From contig VZRR01011619.1 of assembly GCA_013398015.1 (NCBI GenBank), positions 645,007 through 709,006 of the forward strand: 64,000 bases of DNA. The letters are read 5' to 3'. Position 1 is the first letter of the stretch. The number at the start of each line of letters is the position of its first letter. Of the stretch, positions 13,227 to 23,570 are shown in pieces. The stretch is from Oreocharis arfaki (lineage: Eukaryota; Chordata; Aves; Passeriformes; Paramythiidae). The notes beneath the pieces were generated by a model. That model ran no database searches and was not told where the DNA came from. It saw only the letters and a list, made by a program, of their open reading frames with translations. The position numbers and the translations under genes were made by a program.

Positions 13227-14349
13227 CAGGAAAATTCTCCTAAACTCTTCCCGAGATATCTTTAAATCTCTGCGTCCACTCTGAAATGCCTGTGCATTTT
13301 CTTTTTGTTGTTTAGTTTGACCAGAAGGTCTCAGCTCAGACTGCCAGTCTCCTTTACTGTCTTCTTACACCTGCCAATTGAAAACTCCTCCATGCTGTGT
13401 TACAGCCCAGTTCTGCTATCAGTCCTGTTCCCTTGTTGCTGACTGCAGTTTCCCAGGGGTCCTATTGGATAGCTCCTTGAGTAGCTGGAATGATATCATC
13501 CTTATCCTTTTAGCAGCTGTCATACAGGGTATATCAGAAAATTATGCGATTAGATGTGAAATTTGCATTTATTCTAGTGAGATTTCATTCAAGAGAGAAT
13601 TACAGTAATTTGAAACTCTTGATAACAAGGAAATTTATTTGACACAGTGACACTCTTAGCCCATAAGCTCTCAAAGAGAGGAATTAATTTTTCAATCTCC
13701 ACATTTAAGTATTTTTCAAAATTAATATATTGTTTATATAGTTTCCATAAGTGGAAACAATCACAAAGAGCATTAGAAAAGACTCTAGGAAAACAGTATC
13801 ACCTTTGGAGACTAACGGAGGCTACTCGTGCCTTGTTTTGTAAGGAGGGATAGGAAGTTTACAGAAGGGTAGTCCTAGGCATTAGCAGCATGAAACTTAG
13901 GTCTTACTAGTTTCTTTGCTATTACACAGATGGGGGTTCCTGCTAATTTAACTCTCTCATTTTCCACTCCATTAATTTCATGGTGCTTGGATGTACTCTG
14001 GAAGGGGATGAACTCTTGAGAGAACTTCTGTAGGCTTCTACTTCTGCCTCTCAGTCGCTTTCACTGTGTAAAAGGATGATGTAAAGTGGGCAAGGGCACA
14101 GTTATTTAGGGAGACACTTCTTGGAGCTGCTTACTGAAGGTGAAATCCTAACCCAAAGACGTCAACATCCAATTTAACTATTCTCTTATTAACTAATTTG
14201 CCCATGTGGATCTTTGTGAGCTGTTTGTTCTGAAAAAAATCATACTTTTATATTCTCATGCTCTTGCAGATGCAAACCGATACTCAGAAAGTTTGGGAGC
14301 CTTGGAATACAAAATAATATACTGGGGAAATAGTTACAAGTCAAAGAAA

Positions 14350-14419
14350 TATTAATATTAATATTACTGGGGGTTGAATTATTAATATTAATTATTAATG
14401 TTAATATTAGTAGGCGTTT
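14350..14419. repeat. Imperfect ATTAAT-rich low-complexity repeat
   Basis: Two blocks (14,350-14,365 and 14,389-14,419) consist almost entirely of ATTA/TAAT units, separated by a G-rich interruption. It is a simple AT repeat with inverted-repeat character. Confidence 0.7.
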
Positions 14420-14964
14420 AAATATATAAATGCCACTACAGAGGTCATAATTGTACATGTTCAGCATTAGCAAGTTATGGAAATATTCGGCTATAAAACC
14501 AATAGATAAAATTAATTTTTTTAAAAAAAAGTGGGTTACTACTTTAACAAAATTTGTCATTGTAAAATAATAATAAAACCCAAATAATTTCCCCTCCTTT
14601 TTTATTTTACTTTTAATTTGTGTAACAAATCAGTTATATTTGAGATTTAAGGTGTGAATTTGACAACGTGAAATCATATCCCTATACATACAGAAAATAT
14701 TTCAAAAGAACAAGATACCAACGGTAAAATCTAAAACCACATATAAATGTTATTTTATGCTCAAGATAGGTAAAACTCCTAGAAAAGCATTGAAATGAGT
14801 GTTTAGTGACTGTGTAAGTATTTACTTTGGCTTTCCACACACCTGTAGCAATTCTGGGATGTAGTTCAAACTTTGTTTACATTAATGAAACAATTTCTGT
14901 CATCCACAGCTGTCCTGTGCAATAAGGAAAATGAATGTTCTCTAACAGGTTAGAATTCTGTTGT

Positions 14965-14982
14965 GCTGCTGCTGCTGCTGCT
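14965..14982. repeat. (GCT)6 trinucleotide microsatellite
   Basis: Six perfect GCT units lie in otherwise unique sequence. They are not inside any open frame I would call coding. Confidence 0.85.
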
Positions 14983-17900
14983 GGTTCCTTATTTTACTAC
15001 AGGCACAGTTCCTCAATGCTTCAGCTCATTACAGAGACAAATATCACTCAGTGACAGGTAACTTTTCATTCTAACGTGCTTATGCCACGGATGTCTGTGC
15101 TTCAGAGATATTCTGTTTTGCACCTGAAATTACTTTCTGTGTTACAGCTATGAAGTGTGATTAAAAAAAAAGATACTGCAATTTAGATAAACCCCACTAA
15201 ATGGCTCAACTGAAACAAAGCTGAAAATGAAGGTATAAATGGCTGAAGTGATTAAGACTGTCAGGTTCTCCTGGGTCCTGTTACAGAATGAAATAGCTGA
15301 TGGATTATTATTTATCCCTGAATGTGAGTTTTGGGGATTTAATTAAAGATGTTCTATTATATTTTTCAAAGCCCATTCGAGGCTGTGAATCAAGACCTGC
15401 AATAACAGAATGTGGCATTGTTAATGGAAAAAATGGATAACTAGAAACTTCTGAAATGTCCATATTTTAAACTCTTTCATTTGGATGCTTGATTTTTTCC
15501 CTTTATATGAGTCAAAGAACCAGATGATTTTAAGAATGTCAGATTTTTTGTGAAAAGTGAATATTCACTAGCTCTTATAAATACAGCTTTTCTCACTGAT
15601 CATTATTGTTACTGCAAAAATGAAATTATATAAATGTACCTTAAAATAAAAAGAGGAGATATCCTTACAATACACACATGATCAATGGCTGCAAATAGGA
15701 TCACAAAAAAGCTATTAATAAAAAGAGAAATTTCCTGAAAAACTTAGTATTTCCAATAATAAAGTTCTTCGGCATACATGCAAAATATAAGTACAAGCAC
15801 GGTCATGGAACACCATTTCAAGAGGAGGATGGACCACATTTTCCAGTGAAGCAGAAACAGAAATAAAAGTTCTGGCTAAGTTTGCAGATCGCAAATGACA
15901 GTTTTCACAGTCTTTATGTGTACAGTAATCAGGAAAAAAAAAAGTGGAATATAGTTGAAATAGAATGGCAAGATCTCCTCATCTAGCTTAGCTAAACTAA
16001 GCCAAAAAAAGACAAGCCAGCCAGAACTCAGTGTAAACTGTGGTGACCTGATTAGACGCCGGAGGAGACTAGGTTAATTACTGCTATATCAGACAAAAAG
16101 TTAAACCTCCAACTGCAGCACTTTCAGTGATGCACGAGGACTAGGGGAAGTTTGTCTTTTTGAGAGATCTGTAGCTATAAACAAAGGAATAAAACAATAG
16201 CTTTACATTTAGGGAAATGCTATGACACTGTTCTGTTTTATGAAAGAGAGCAAAGAGATTGACTGAGAAGAAAAAAATAATCATTATATAAAAGTGCCAC
16301 ATGAGGGACCCTAGTTGAACCATGCAGATTTTTGGTAGCAAACAGATAGGCCATTGTCATCTTCTATCAGTTATAAGGAGGTGAGCAAGAGAAGATAGTG
16401 TGGCCTGAAAACTGAAGAATCTCTTTCTCCACCGGCTCACACTTTTTCTGTTTCCACTGGGATAGTACTCAGAATTCACTTTCCCTCGTACCATGACCTT
16501 TTTTGGAGAGATCATTGACATGAGGTAAGAGTGTCTGGAGTTTCTCATGAGTCACAGGGAGACAATCAAGAACTGATCTCCACCAAGTACTTGCCTTTGT
16601 TGAGGAATTGTTACTGAAAGTCTGTGTCAAGACTACACTACATTGCAGACAAATTTAGTTAAAGAGGTGAATTTAATATCTGCAAATCTTTCTTATCAAT
16701 TTGAAGGTTGGCTTGGCTAAAATGAATCTTACCTCAGAACCTGAGCTGTGAATCTGGTGCTTAGAACTAGCTGTTCATGTATGTGTATGTATGTATTTAA
16801 AAGTAGACAGCTACACACAAATGCGTGTAGTTGCTAATAATTTTTTTTTTTTTAATGAACCCTCTAAAGGAGATCTATATAGAATTTTTTGTTTGACAAG
16901 TTCAGATTTTATCAAACACTTTGGGCTGATGAATATGGTCACATTTGATAATGCTTACTAACATGCAGGCATTGAGTAAACCACCAAAAAACTTTATCAC
17001 CTATTTTGCACACCTTTTAAATTACTTTTTAAATAAAAAAATAGCTTTGAGCTACAGTCTTCTAATATGTAAAAAAAAATTACATTATAAACATGTTATT
17101 TTGGGAAAAAAAAAAAAGCACAGAGGAGAAATTCTGTATGTAATGGAAGTTTTGAACAAACTTAAGTTATGTAGGAATAATTATTTGTCTAAAAACACAA
17201 AAAGAAACTTACAAAATATGTTGCATTATATTACTGTAACCAGTTTTCAAAAGAAATATTAACTATATTGACCAGCTAAGTAATAAGACAAAATGCAAAT
17301 AAGCCATATGTAGGCCTTTATTCAGCAAAATATCCAATACCGGGAGTCAAGATTCTTGGGACTGCAAGGAAGGTGCTCAGAAGACTCACTACCTTGGACC
17401 TCAGGAGAGAAGACTTTTCAGGAATCTGCTGAAGAGCCTTCTCAGGAATCTGCTTGGTAGAATACTGTTGCATATAGCCTTGGAGGGAGGAAGGGTTCAA
17501 GAAGGATGGTAAATATTCAAGAATCATCTCTACAAGCTCAGGAATGATGCATCCAAGCAAAAAGGAACTCAGGCAAAAATACTAGGAGGCCTGCATGAAT
17601 AAGCAAGGAAATTCTGGACAAACTCAAGACAAGAAACCAAAACCTGCAGGGGGTGGAAACAAGGACACATACTCTGGGAGGCATACAAAGAAACTATCCA
17701 AGCTGTCAGGGATCAGGTTAGGAAAGCTAAAACCCTGACAGAATTAAATCTGGCCAGTGACAGCAACAAGAAAAGTAGATACATCTACTTTATCTAGTAG
17801 ATACGTTGGTGATAAAAGTAAGACTAGGGAAAATGTGGGCTTCGTCTGGAAGAAATTGAAAGAGCTGGTTGCCCACAAGGTGGAGAAGACTGAGGTACCT

Positions 17901-18293
17901 AATTACTTTGCCTTGATCTTCACTGTCAAGTGCTCCAGATACAACGTCCAAGAGGCACAGGCAGGGACTGGAGAATGAAGAGCAGCCTGCTGTAGGATAA
18001 GATCAGGTTCGAGATCATCTGGGGAACCTGAAGGTGCTCAAGTTCATTGGGCCTGAATAGACACATCTGTAAGTCTTCAGGAAACTGACAGATGAAGTTG
18101 CTATGCCACTGTTGACCAAATTTGAGAAGTTGTGACAGTCAGATGAAGTTCCCAGTGATTGAAAAAGGAGAAAGATAACATCCATTTTTAAAAAGATAGG
18201 ACAGAAGACCTGAGGAAGTACAGGCTTGTCAGTCTCACTTCTGTGCTTGGCAAGATCACGGAACAGATCTTCCTGGAAATTATTCTAAGGTAG

Positions 18294-18482
18294 ATGGAAA
18301 ATAAGGAGGTGGTTGGTGACAATCAGCCAGGGTTCCCTGAGGGTAAATCATGCTTGAAAAATTTGGGAAAAGCAGCTGATGTAATCTACTGGTACTTGTT
18401 CAAAGTATATGACACTGTCCCACACAACAACTTAGTTTCTAATTTGGAGAGTCTTGGGTTTGATAGATATACCACACAGTGA
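18294..18482 (+). pseudogene. CR1 ORF2 RT fragment, motif A aspartate replaced
   Basis: The 62-codon frame begins 'MENKEVVGDNQPGFPEGKSC', the CR1 RT fingers, and continues to 'ADVIYWYLFKVYDTVPHN'. In working CR1 enzymes this last stretch has Leu-Asp where this copy has Trp-Tyr (Tyr codon at 18,393-18,395), so the first catalytic aspartate of motif A is gone. Before that position the usual 20-odd residues between 'KSCL.NL' and 'ADVIY' are also missing. The downstream FADD box (18,643-18,654) is intact but in a different reading frame. Non-functional relic. Confidence 0.88.
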
Positions 18483-18692
18483 ACAAGGAATTGGTTGAAT
18501 GGTTGCACTCAGAGACTTGTGTTCAACTGCTTGATGTCCAAGTGGATACCAGTGGTGTTCCTCAGGTGCTAGTATTGGGATGGCACCATTCCACATTTTT
18601 ATTGGTGACATGTCCCGTGGAATTGAGTGTACCTTTGGAAAGTTTGCCGATGACACTGACACATTGAATGGAAGGAATGCTGTTCAGAGGGA

Positions 18693-18911
18693 TTGAGAGA
18701 TTTAAGAACAGCCCATGGGAACCTCAGGAAACTCAAAAAGGCTAAGTGGAAGATCCTGCACCTGAGTCTCGGCAATCCTAAACACAAATGCAGGCTACTC
18801 AAAGAATGGATTGAGAGCAGCTCTAAAGAGAAGGACTCAGGACTGTTGGTGGATGAGAAGCTCAACATGATCCAGCAATATGTGTTTACAGCCCAGAAAC
18901 ACAAAAAATGA
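18693..18911 (+). pseudogene. CR1 ORF2 C-terminal RT/thumb fragment
   Basis: The 72-codon frame contains 'KEKDSGLLVDEKLNMIQQYV', which matches the CR1 segment downstream of the FADD box that usually reads 'EKDLGVLVDEKLNMSQQC'. It is followed in another frame by the 'LHQKKHGQLVTEVILSFYSALM' stretch (18,880-19,068). An identical copy lies at 20,466-20,684 because of the 1.77-kb duplication. Frame changes between these pieces show a decayed ORF2. Confidence 0.85.
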
Positions 18912-19457
18912 TGGGCTGCATCAAAAGAAGCACGGCCAGCTGGTCACGGAGGTGATTCTTTCCTTCTACTCTGCTCTCATGAGACCCCCACCAGAAGTAC
19001 TGTCTCTAACTCTAGAGCTCCCAAGGTGGACATGCTGTAGAAGATCTAGAGGAGGGCCACAAAGATGATCAAAGGGCTGGAAAAGTCTGGAGAACAGAAG
19101 GTTCTGAGGAGACCTTACTACAGCCTTCTAGTACTTAAAGGGGCCTACAAGAAAGATGGAGAGGGACATTTTACAAGGGCATGTACTTATAGGACAAGGA
19201 GGAATGACTTTGAACTGGAAGAGGTTAGATCTAGATTAGCAATAAAGAAATAATTCTTCACTATGAGAATTGTGAAGTCCTGGAACAAGTCTCCCAGAGA
19301 AGCTGTGGACCCTCCATCCCTGGAAAAGCTGAAAGCCAGGTTGGGTGGTGTTTTGAGCAACCTGGTCTAATGGAAGGTGTCCCTGCCTGTGGCAGGGTGG
19401 TTGGACTAGATGATCCTTAAGGGTCCCTTCCAACTTGAACCACACTATGATTCTAAG

Positions 19458-19947
19458 GGAAAACTAAGCAGCGTACAAGGAAGCATTGTTGGGAGCTTTA
19501 AATCAGAGAAAGTTTTCATGTCAATTTAAGTTAGGTTGATGGGTCTCATTTTTCTAGCACCACAACGTAACATAAAAGACAAAATATGAAGACATGATAG
19601 TCCTGTAAGTGTCTTAAAAATGAAGAGTCGCAGAATATGGTTGACCTTGCTGTGGCCCACATTTCTTTGTTCTGATTTAGTAAGGATGCAGGGGCCAAAC
19701 AACTGTTGTTGAATGGGTTGGAAGTCCAGCTCTGTATGTGCAGTGGCTGGACAAGTCCTGAGGATCACTGGAAATAAACCAGAAAGGCTGCTGATTTAGC
19801 AATTTAAATTGTATTATTAATGAGACATTTCTATGTGAATTTAAACAACAAAAATTGAGCAACATAATTTGAACAGCACATTAATGAGAAAATTATGTTA
19901 GTGTTTCATAATCAAAAACTCAATAATTCAGTTTTAATTCAGATTAT
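19458..19947. other. Unique sequence between two CR1 elements
   Basis: About 490 bp with no recognised gene. It separates the 3' end of a + strand CR1 from the 3' end of a - strand CR1, so the two elements are tail to tail. The same stretch recurs at 21,231-21,720 with one base difference at most in its first part. Confidence 0.6.
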
Positions 19948-20382
19948 CATAAAACCATAGAATTATTCAAGTTGGAAAGCCCTTTAACATCATCAAGTCC
20001 AACCATCAACTTAGCATCATCAGCATATCACTAAGCCATGTCCTCAAGTGCCATACCTACATGATTTTTCAAAACATCCAGAGATGGTGACTCTACAACT
20101 TCCCTGGGCAGCCTTCTCCAGTGCTTTACCACCCTTTCTGGGAAGATTTTTTTCCTAACATCTAATCTAAACTTCCCCTGGCACAATTTGAGGCCATTTA
20201 TTCTTATTCTGTCACTTTGTACCTGGGAAAAGAAACTGACCCCTAACTTACTGCAACCATATTTGAGGTAGTTGTAGAGATCAGTAATATCAGCCTCCTT
20301 TTCTCCAGGATCCCTCAGCCATTACTCATAAGAATTCTGCTCCAGCCCTTTTACCAGCTTCATTGTCCTTCTCTGGACTGCT
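19948..20382 (-). mobile_element. CR1 LINE, 3' fragment, reverse orientation
   Basis: The complement of a CR1 3' end begins 'cataaaaccatagaattatt', continues 'catcatcaagtccaaccatc', 'gatggtgactctacaacttc', 'cctgggcagccttctccagt' and 'tgaggtagttgtagagatca', and ends near 'gtccttctctggact'. It represents roughly the last 430 bp of a CR1 subfamily different from the neighbour at 17,325-19,457. All coding frames are broken. It lies at the end of the first duplicate copy, right before the single N. Confidence 0.92.
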
Positions 20383-20393
20383 ATTATAACTAT

Positions 20394-20394
20394 N
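20394..20394. other. Single-N contig junction
   Basis: This one N separates the two copies of the 1.77-kb block. The last bases before it (ctattataactat) reappear at 22,158-22,170 at the end of the second copy and then continue into unique sequence. That is the pattern expected if two overlapping contigs were placed end to end. Confidence 0.9.
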
Positions 20395-21230
20395 ATTGAG
20401 TGTACCTTTGGAAAGTTTGCCGATGACACTGACACATTGAATGGAAGGAATGCTGTTCAGAGGGATTGAGAGATTTAAGAACAGCCCATGGGAACCTCAG
20501 GAAACTCAAAAAGGCTAAGTGGAAGATCCTGCACCTGAGTCTCGGCAATCCTAAACACAAATGCAGGCTACTCAAAGAATGGATTGAGAGCAGCTCTAAA
20601 GAGAAGGACTCAGGACTGTTGGTGGATGAGAAGCTCAACATGATCCAGCAATATGTGTTTACAGCCCAGAAACACAAAAAATGATGGGCTGCATCAAAAG
20701 AAGCACGGCCAGCTGGTCACGGAGGTGATTCTTTCCTTCTACTCTGCTCTCATGAGACCCCCACCAGAAGTACTGTCTCTAACTCTAGAGCTCCCAAGGT
20801 GGACATGCTGTAGAAGATCTAGAGGAGGGCCACAAAGATGATCAAAGGGCTGGAAAAGTCTGGAGAACAGAAGGTTCTGAGGAGACCTTACTACAGCCTT
20901 CTAGTACTTAAAGGGGCCTACAAGAAAGATGGAGAGGGACATTTTACAAGGGCATGTACTTATAGGACAAGGAGGAATGACTTTGAACTGGAAGAGGTTA
21001 GATCTAGATTAGCAATAAAGAAATAATTCTTCACTATGAGAATTGTGAAGTCCTGGAACAAGTCTCCCAGAGAAGCTGTGGACCCTCCATCCCTGGAAAA
21101 GCTGAAAGCCAGGTTGGGTGGTGTTTTGAGCAACCTGGTCTAATGGAAGGTGTCCCTGCCTGTGGCAGGGTGGTTGGACTAGATGATCCTTAAGGGTCCC
21201 TTCCAACTTGAACCACACTATGATTCTAAG
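20395..21230 (+). mobile_element. CR1 LINE 3' part (duplicate of 18,622-19,457)
   Basis: This is the second appearance of the 3' portion of the CR1 that starts at 17,325. It begins abruptly at the N, in the middle of the RT region just before the FADD box, which is not a natural insertion boundary. It should not be counted as an independent insertion. Confidence 0.93.
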
Positions 21231-21720
21231 GGAAAACTAAGCAGCGTACAAGGAAGCATTGTTGGGGGCTTTAAATCAGAGAAAGTTTTCATGTCAATTT
21301 AAGTTAGGTTGATGGGTCTCATTTTTCTAGCACCACAACGTAACATAAAAGACAAAATATGAAGACATGATAGTCCTGTAAGTGTCTTAAAAATGAAGAG
21401 TCGCAGAATATGGTTGACCTTGCTGTGGCCCACATTTCTTTGTTCTGATTTAGTAAGGATGCAGGGGCCAAACAACTGTTGTTGAATGGGTTGGAAGTCC
21501 AGCTCTGTATGTGCAGTGGCTGGACAAGTCCTGAGGATCACTGGAAATAAACCAGAAAGGCTGCTGATTTAGCAATTTAAATTGTATTATTAATGAGACA
21601 TTTCTATGTGAATTTAAACAACAAAAATTGAGCAACATAATTTGAACAGCACATTAATGAGAAAATTATGTTAGTGTTTCATAATCAAAAACTCAATAAT
21701 TCAGTTTTAATTCAGATTAT

Positions 21721-22159
21721 CATAAAACCATAGAATTATTCAAGTTGGAAAGCCCTTTAACATCATCAAGTCCAACCATCAACTTAGCATCATCAGCATA
21801 TTCATCACTAAGCCATGTCCCCAAGTGCCATACCTACATGATTTTTCAAAACATCCAGAGATGGTGACTCTACAACTTCCCTGGGCAGCCTTCTCCAGTG
21901 CTTTACCACCCTTTCTGGGAAGATTTTTTTCCTAACATCTAATCTAAACTTCCCCTGGCACAATTTGAGGCCATTTATTCTTATTCTGTCACTTTTTACC
22001 TGGGAAAAGAAACTGACCCCTAACTTACTGCAACCATATTTGAGGTAGTTGTAGAGATCAGTAATATCAGCCTCCTTTTCTCCAGGATCCCTCAGCCATT
22101 ACTCATAAGAATTCTGCTCCAGCCCTTTTACCAGCTTCATTGTCCTTCTCTGGACTGCT
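21721..22159 (-). mobile_element. CR1 LINE 3' fragment (duplicate of 19,948-20,382)
   Basis: This is the second appearance of the - strand CR1 fragment, carrying the 4-base insertion and two substitutions relative to the first. Here its 5' boundary is followed by real unique sequence (22,160 onward), so this copy shows the genuine element edge. Confidence 0.92.
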
Positions 22160-22170
22160 ATTATAACTAT

Positions 22171-22379
22171 GTTGCTAAAATTTTGTCAGCACGCGTTAGC
22201 TCAACTCACAATAAGTTCTTGTCTCATAATATAAATTGCCAATGACAAGATTTTAAATTTAACTAGATGTAGGTATAGGAAGCAGATGGAACTGGAAAGT
22301 ACTGCCAAGTGCTGTACCAAAGAAAGGTGCTGATAAATAGTAAACTCAGTATCAGGTCTCCGAGTGAATCTCTTTTTAC
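22171..22379. other. Unique sequence, no gene seen
   Basis: A short unique spacer between the duplicated block and a GC-richer island. Nothing is recognised. Confidence 0.5.
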
Positions 22380-22880
22380 TCCAGGGGTTTGTATGCCTGG
22401 GATCAGGGCCAGCTTAAATAATAATGCAGGTGTTTAGCCTTGAAAAGAGCTCTTAGAAAAAAATCTCTGCTAAGAAGCTGTGCTGATCCCTTGCTCCTCT
22501 AGTCCTTTGACTGGGAACTGCTTTCAAGGGGAGGCTTCTGTACTTGCTCCCAGCTAGAGGTGGGGGGTCCTCTCTCCATCTGTGTCAGTTCCTGGCCTTG
22601 TCACTGCTCATCCAGAATCTGATACTGATCCAAGGACTTGACTTGCCTTGCCACTGCGGACATGCCCCAGGATTATGAGGCTGCCAGTGATCCCAGCCAC
22701 CATTATGGACCAGCTCAGCTGGCCTTGGCCATATGAATTGGCATCTGCCCTGCCTGGCCCCTATCATCCTGTGGCAATTGGTTGATCCTGCTTTGCAGAG
22801 CCGTGCATGTTGTTGCTGCTTTCTGGAACTCAGGTGAATAAAGGAAACCAGGAGATGGAAACAGTTTCCCTCTACCAAAG
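22380..22880. other. Unassigned GC-richer island
   Basis: Composition shifts sharply to G/C-rich, low-homopolymer sequence for about 500 bp inside AT-rich surroundings. A - strand frame of 97 codons (22,585-22,878) crosses it but resembles no protein I know. No CR1 or LTR landmark is visible. It could be an old unclassified transposable element, a decayed retrocopy, or a regulatory element. I cannot choose among these from the sequence. Confidence 0.4.
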
Positions 22881-23552
22881 CGAGTAATAAGATGAATACT
22901 ACTTGAAAGGCTCTCTGAAATATTTAGGGTTTAGGCAGGGATGAATGTGCGTAAGGTCTTTTGATTTCTATTTACAATGCCTCTGGTTTCTAAGTAACTT
23001 CATAACATTTTAATAACCAGCTCATTTTTAGGACGTTGGGTCAAGCCCCTTGGTAGCCTGGAAGAAAAATATTTACAGGTGCCAAAATCTTGTGATTTAT
23101 AGTGAGCTCTGACACTCAGAGGTTCATTCTCACAGATAAATAAGATAAAAGACACGAATTCTTCCAAAATTGATACAGTTTTGTTGGGACAAAACACTCT
23201 GTAGACCAATGTGTAGTGTTTATTGAGAGTGGTAGTATTAAAATTGTTTCCACAATCTTTTTTTAGGTGTCCCTAAAATCTGGCAATCTGATTTAGACAG
23301 CACCAGAAATAATCTTGAATGTAGACTATAATCTAATAAATAATAGATAGATAAGGATCTGTTAGCTGCTGTGTAAGTTTTTCCCTTCACACACTCTCTT
23401 GAAACTTCTGATTTAACCTTGCAATAAATGTGAAGAAAAACTCCAGGTATGTTCAGCTGAATTTTAATAATCGTTCATGTGTATATATTCTGAATGCTGC
23501 TAAAACCCCAATGAACTGAAACACGTTGTTCAAAGTATAGACAACATAATTA

Positions 23553-23570
23553 TAAATAAATAAATAAATA
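23553..23570. repeat. (TAAA)n microsatellite
   Basis: Four and a half perfect TAAA units. Confidence 0.85.

Larger units (their letters stand above)
11452..13525 (-). mobile_element. CR1 LINE, about 2 kb, reverse orientation, 3' end intact
   Basis: Read on the - strand, this copy runs from the endonuclease/RT linker (near 13,500), through the whole reverse-transcriptase region, to the 3' end at about 11,452. The complement of the terminal block ('acagaatagtttgggttgga') is visible at that 3' end. It lacks the endonuclease and ORF1, so it is 5' truncated like most CR1 copies. Stops and frameshifts break ORF2 into pieces. The longest readable fragments are at 12,858-13,226 (linker) and 12,154-12,444 (RT core). 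With 17,325-19,457 and 32,200-34,455 it is one of the three longest CR1 copies in the window. Confidence 0.93.
13526..17324. other. Unique sequence, no gene seen
   Basis: No repeat family is recognised. An AT-rich stretch of alternating ATTAAT motifs lies near 14,350-14,419, and a short GCT triplet run at 14,965-14,982. The part at about 14,830-15,440 has mixed, non-repetitive composition and few homopolymers and could be a conserved non-coding element. That cannot be judged without other genomes. Open frames are short. Confidence 0.6.
17325..19457 (+). mobile_element. CR1 LINE, about 2.1 kb, 3' end intact
   Basis: The + strand follows CR1 ORF2 from the end of the endonuclease region ('ttggacctcaggaga' near 17,394), through the linker ('gggatcaggttaggaaagct') and the RT domain, to the 3' end with 'ggttggactagatgatcctt' and a terminal 'atgattctaa'. 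It is 5' truncated: ORF1 and most of the endonuclease are absent. Frames are broken throughout. A 13-bp direct repeat (tcaggaatctgct at 17,418-17,430 and 17,442-17,454) suggests a small local duplication inside the element. Its 3' part is repeated at 20,395-21,230 because of the large duplication described separately. Confidence 0.95.
18622..20393 (+). repeat. First copy of a 1.77-kb tandem duplication (probable unmerged haplotype or contig overlap)
   Basis: This 1,772-bp block recurs at 20,395-22,170. I find only a few differences: A at 19,494 against G at 21,267; a 4-base indel near 20,026 (the second copy is longer); T at 20,044 against C; and G at 20,219 against T at 21,996. The copies are separated by exactly one N at 20,394. 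It holds the 3' part of the + strand CR1 at 17,325, about 490 bp of unique sequence, and the - strand CR1 fragment at 19,948. Confidence 0.92.
20395..22170 (+). repeat. Second copy of the 1.77-kb tandem duplication
   Basis: It repeats 18,622-20,393 with three single-base differences and one 4-base insertion that I could find. It continues without interruption into the unique sequence at 22,171. The low divergence is typical of allelic variation. Confidence 0.92.
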
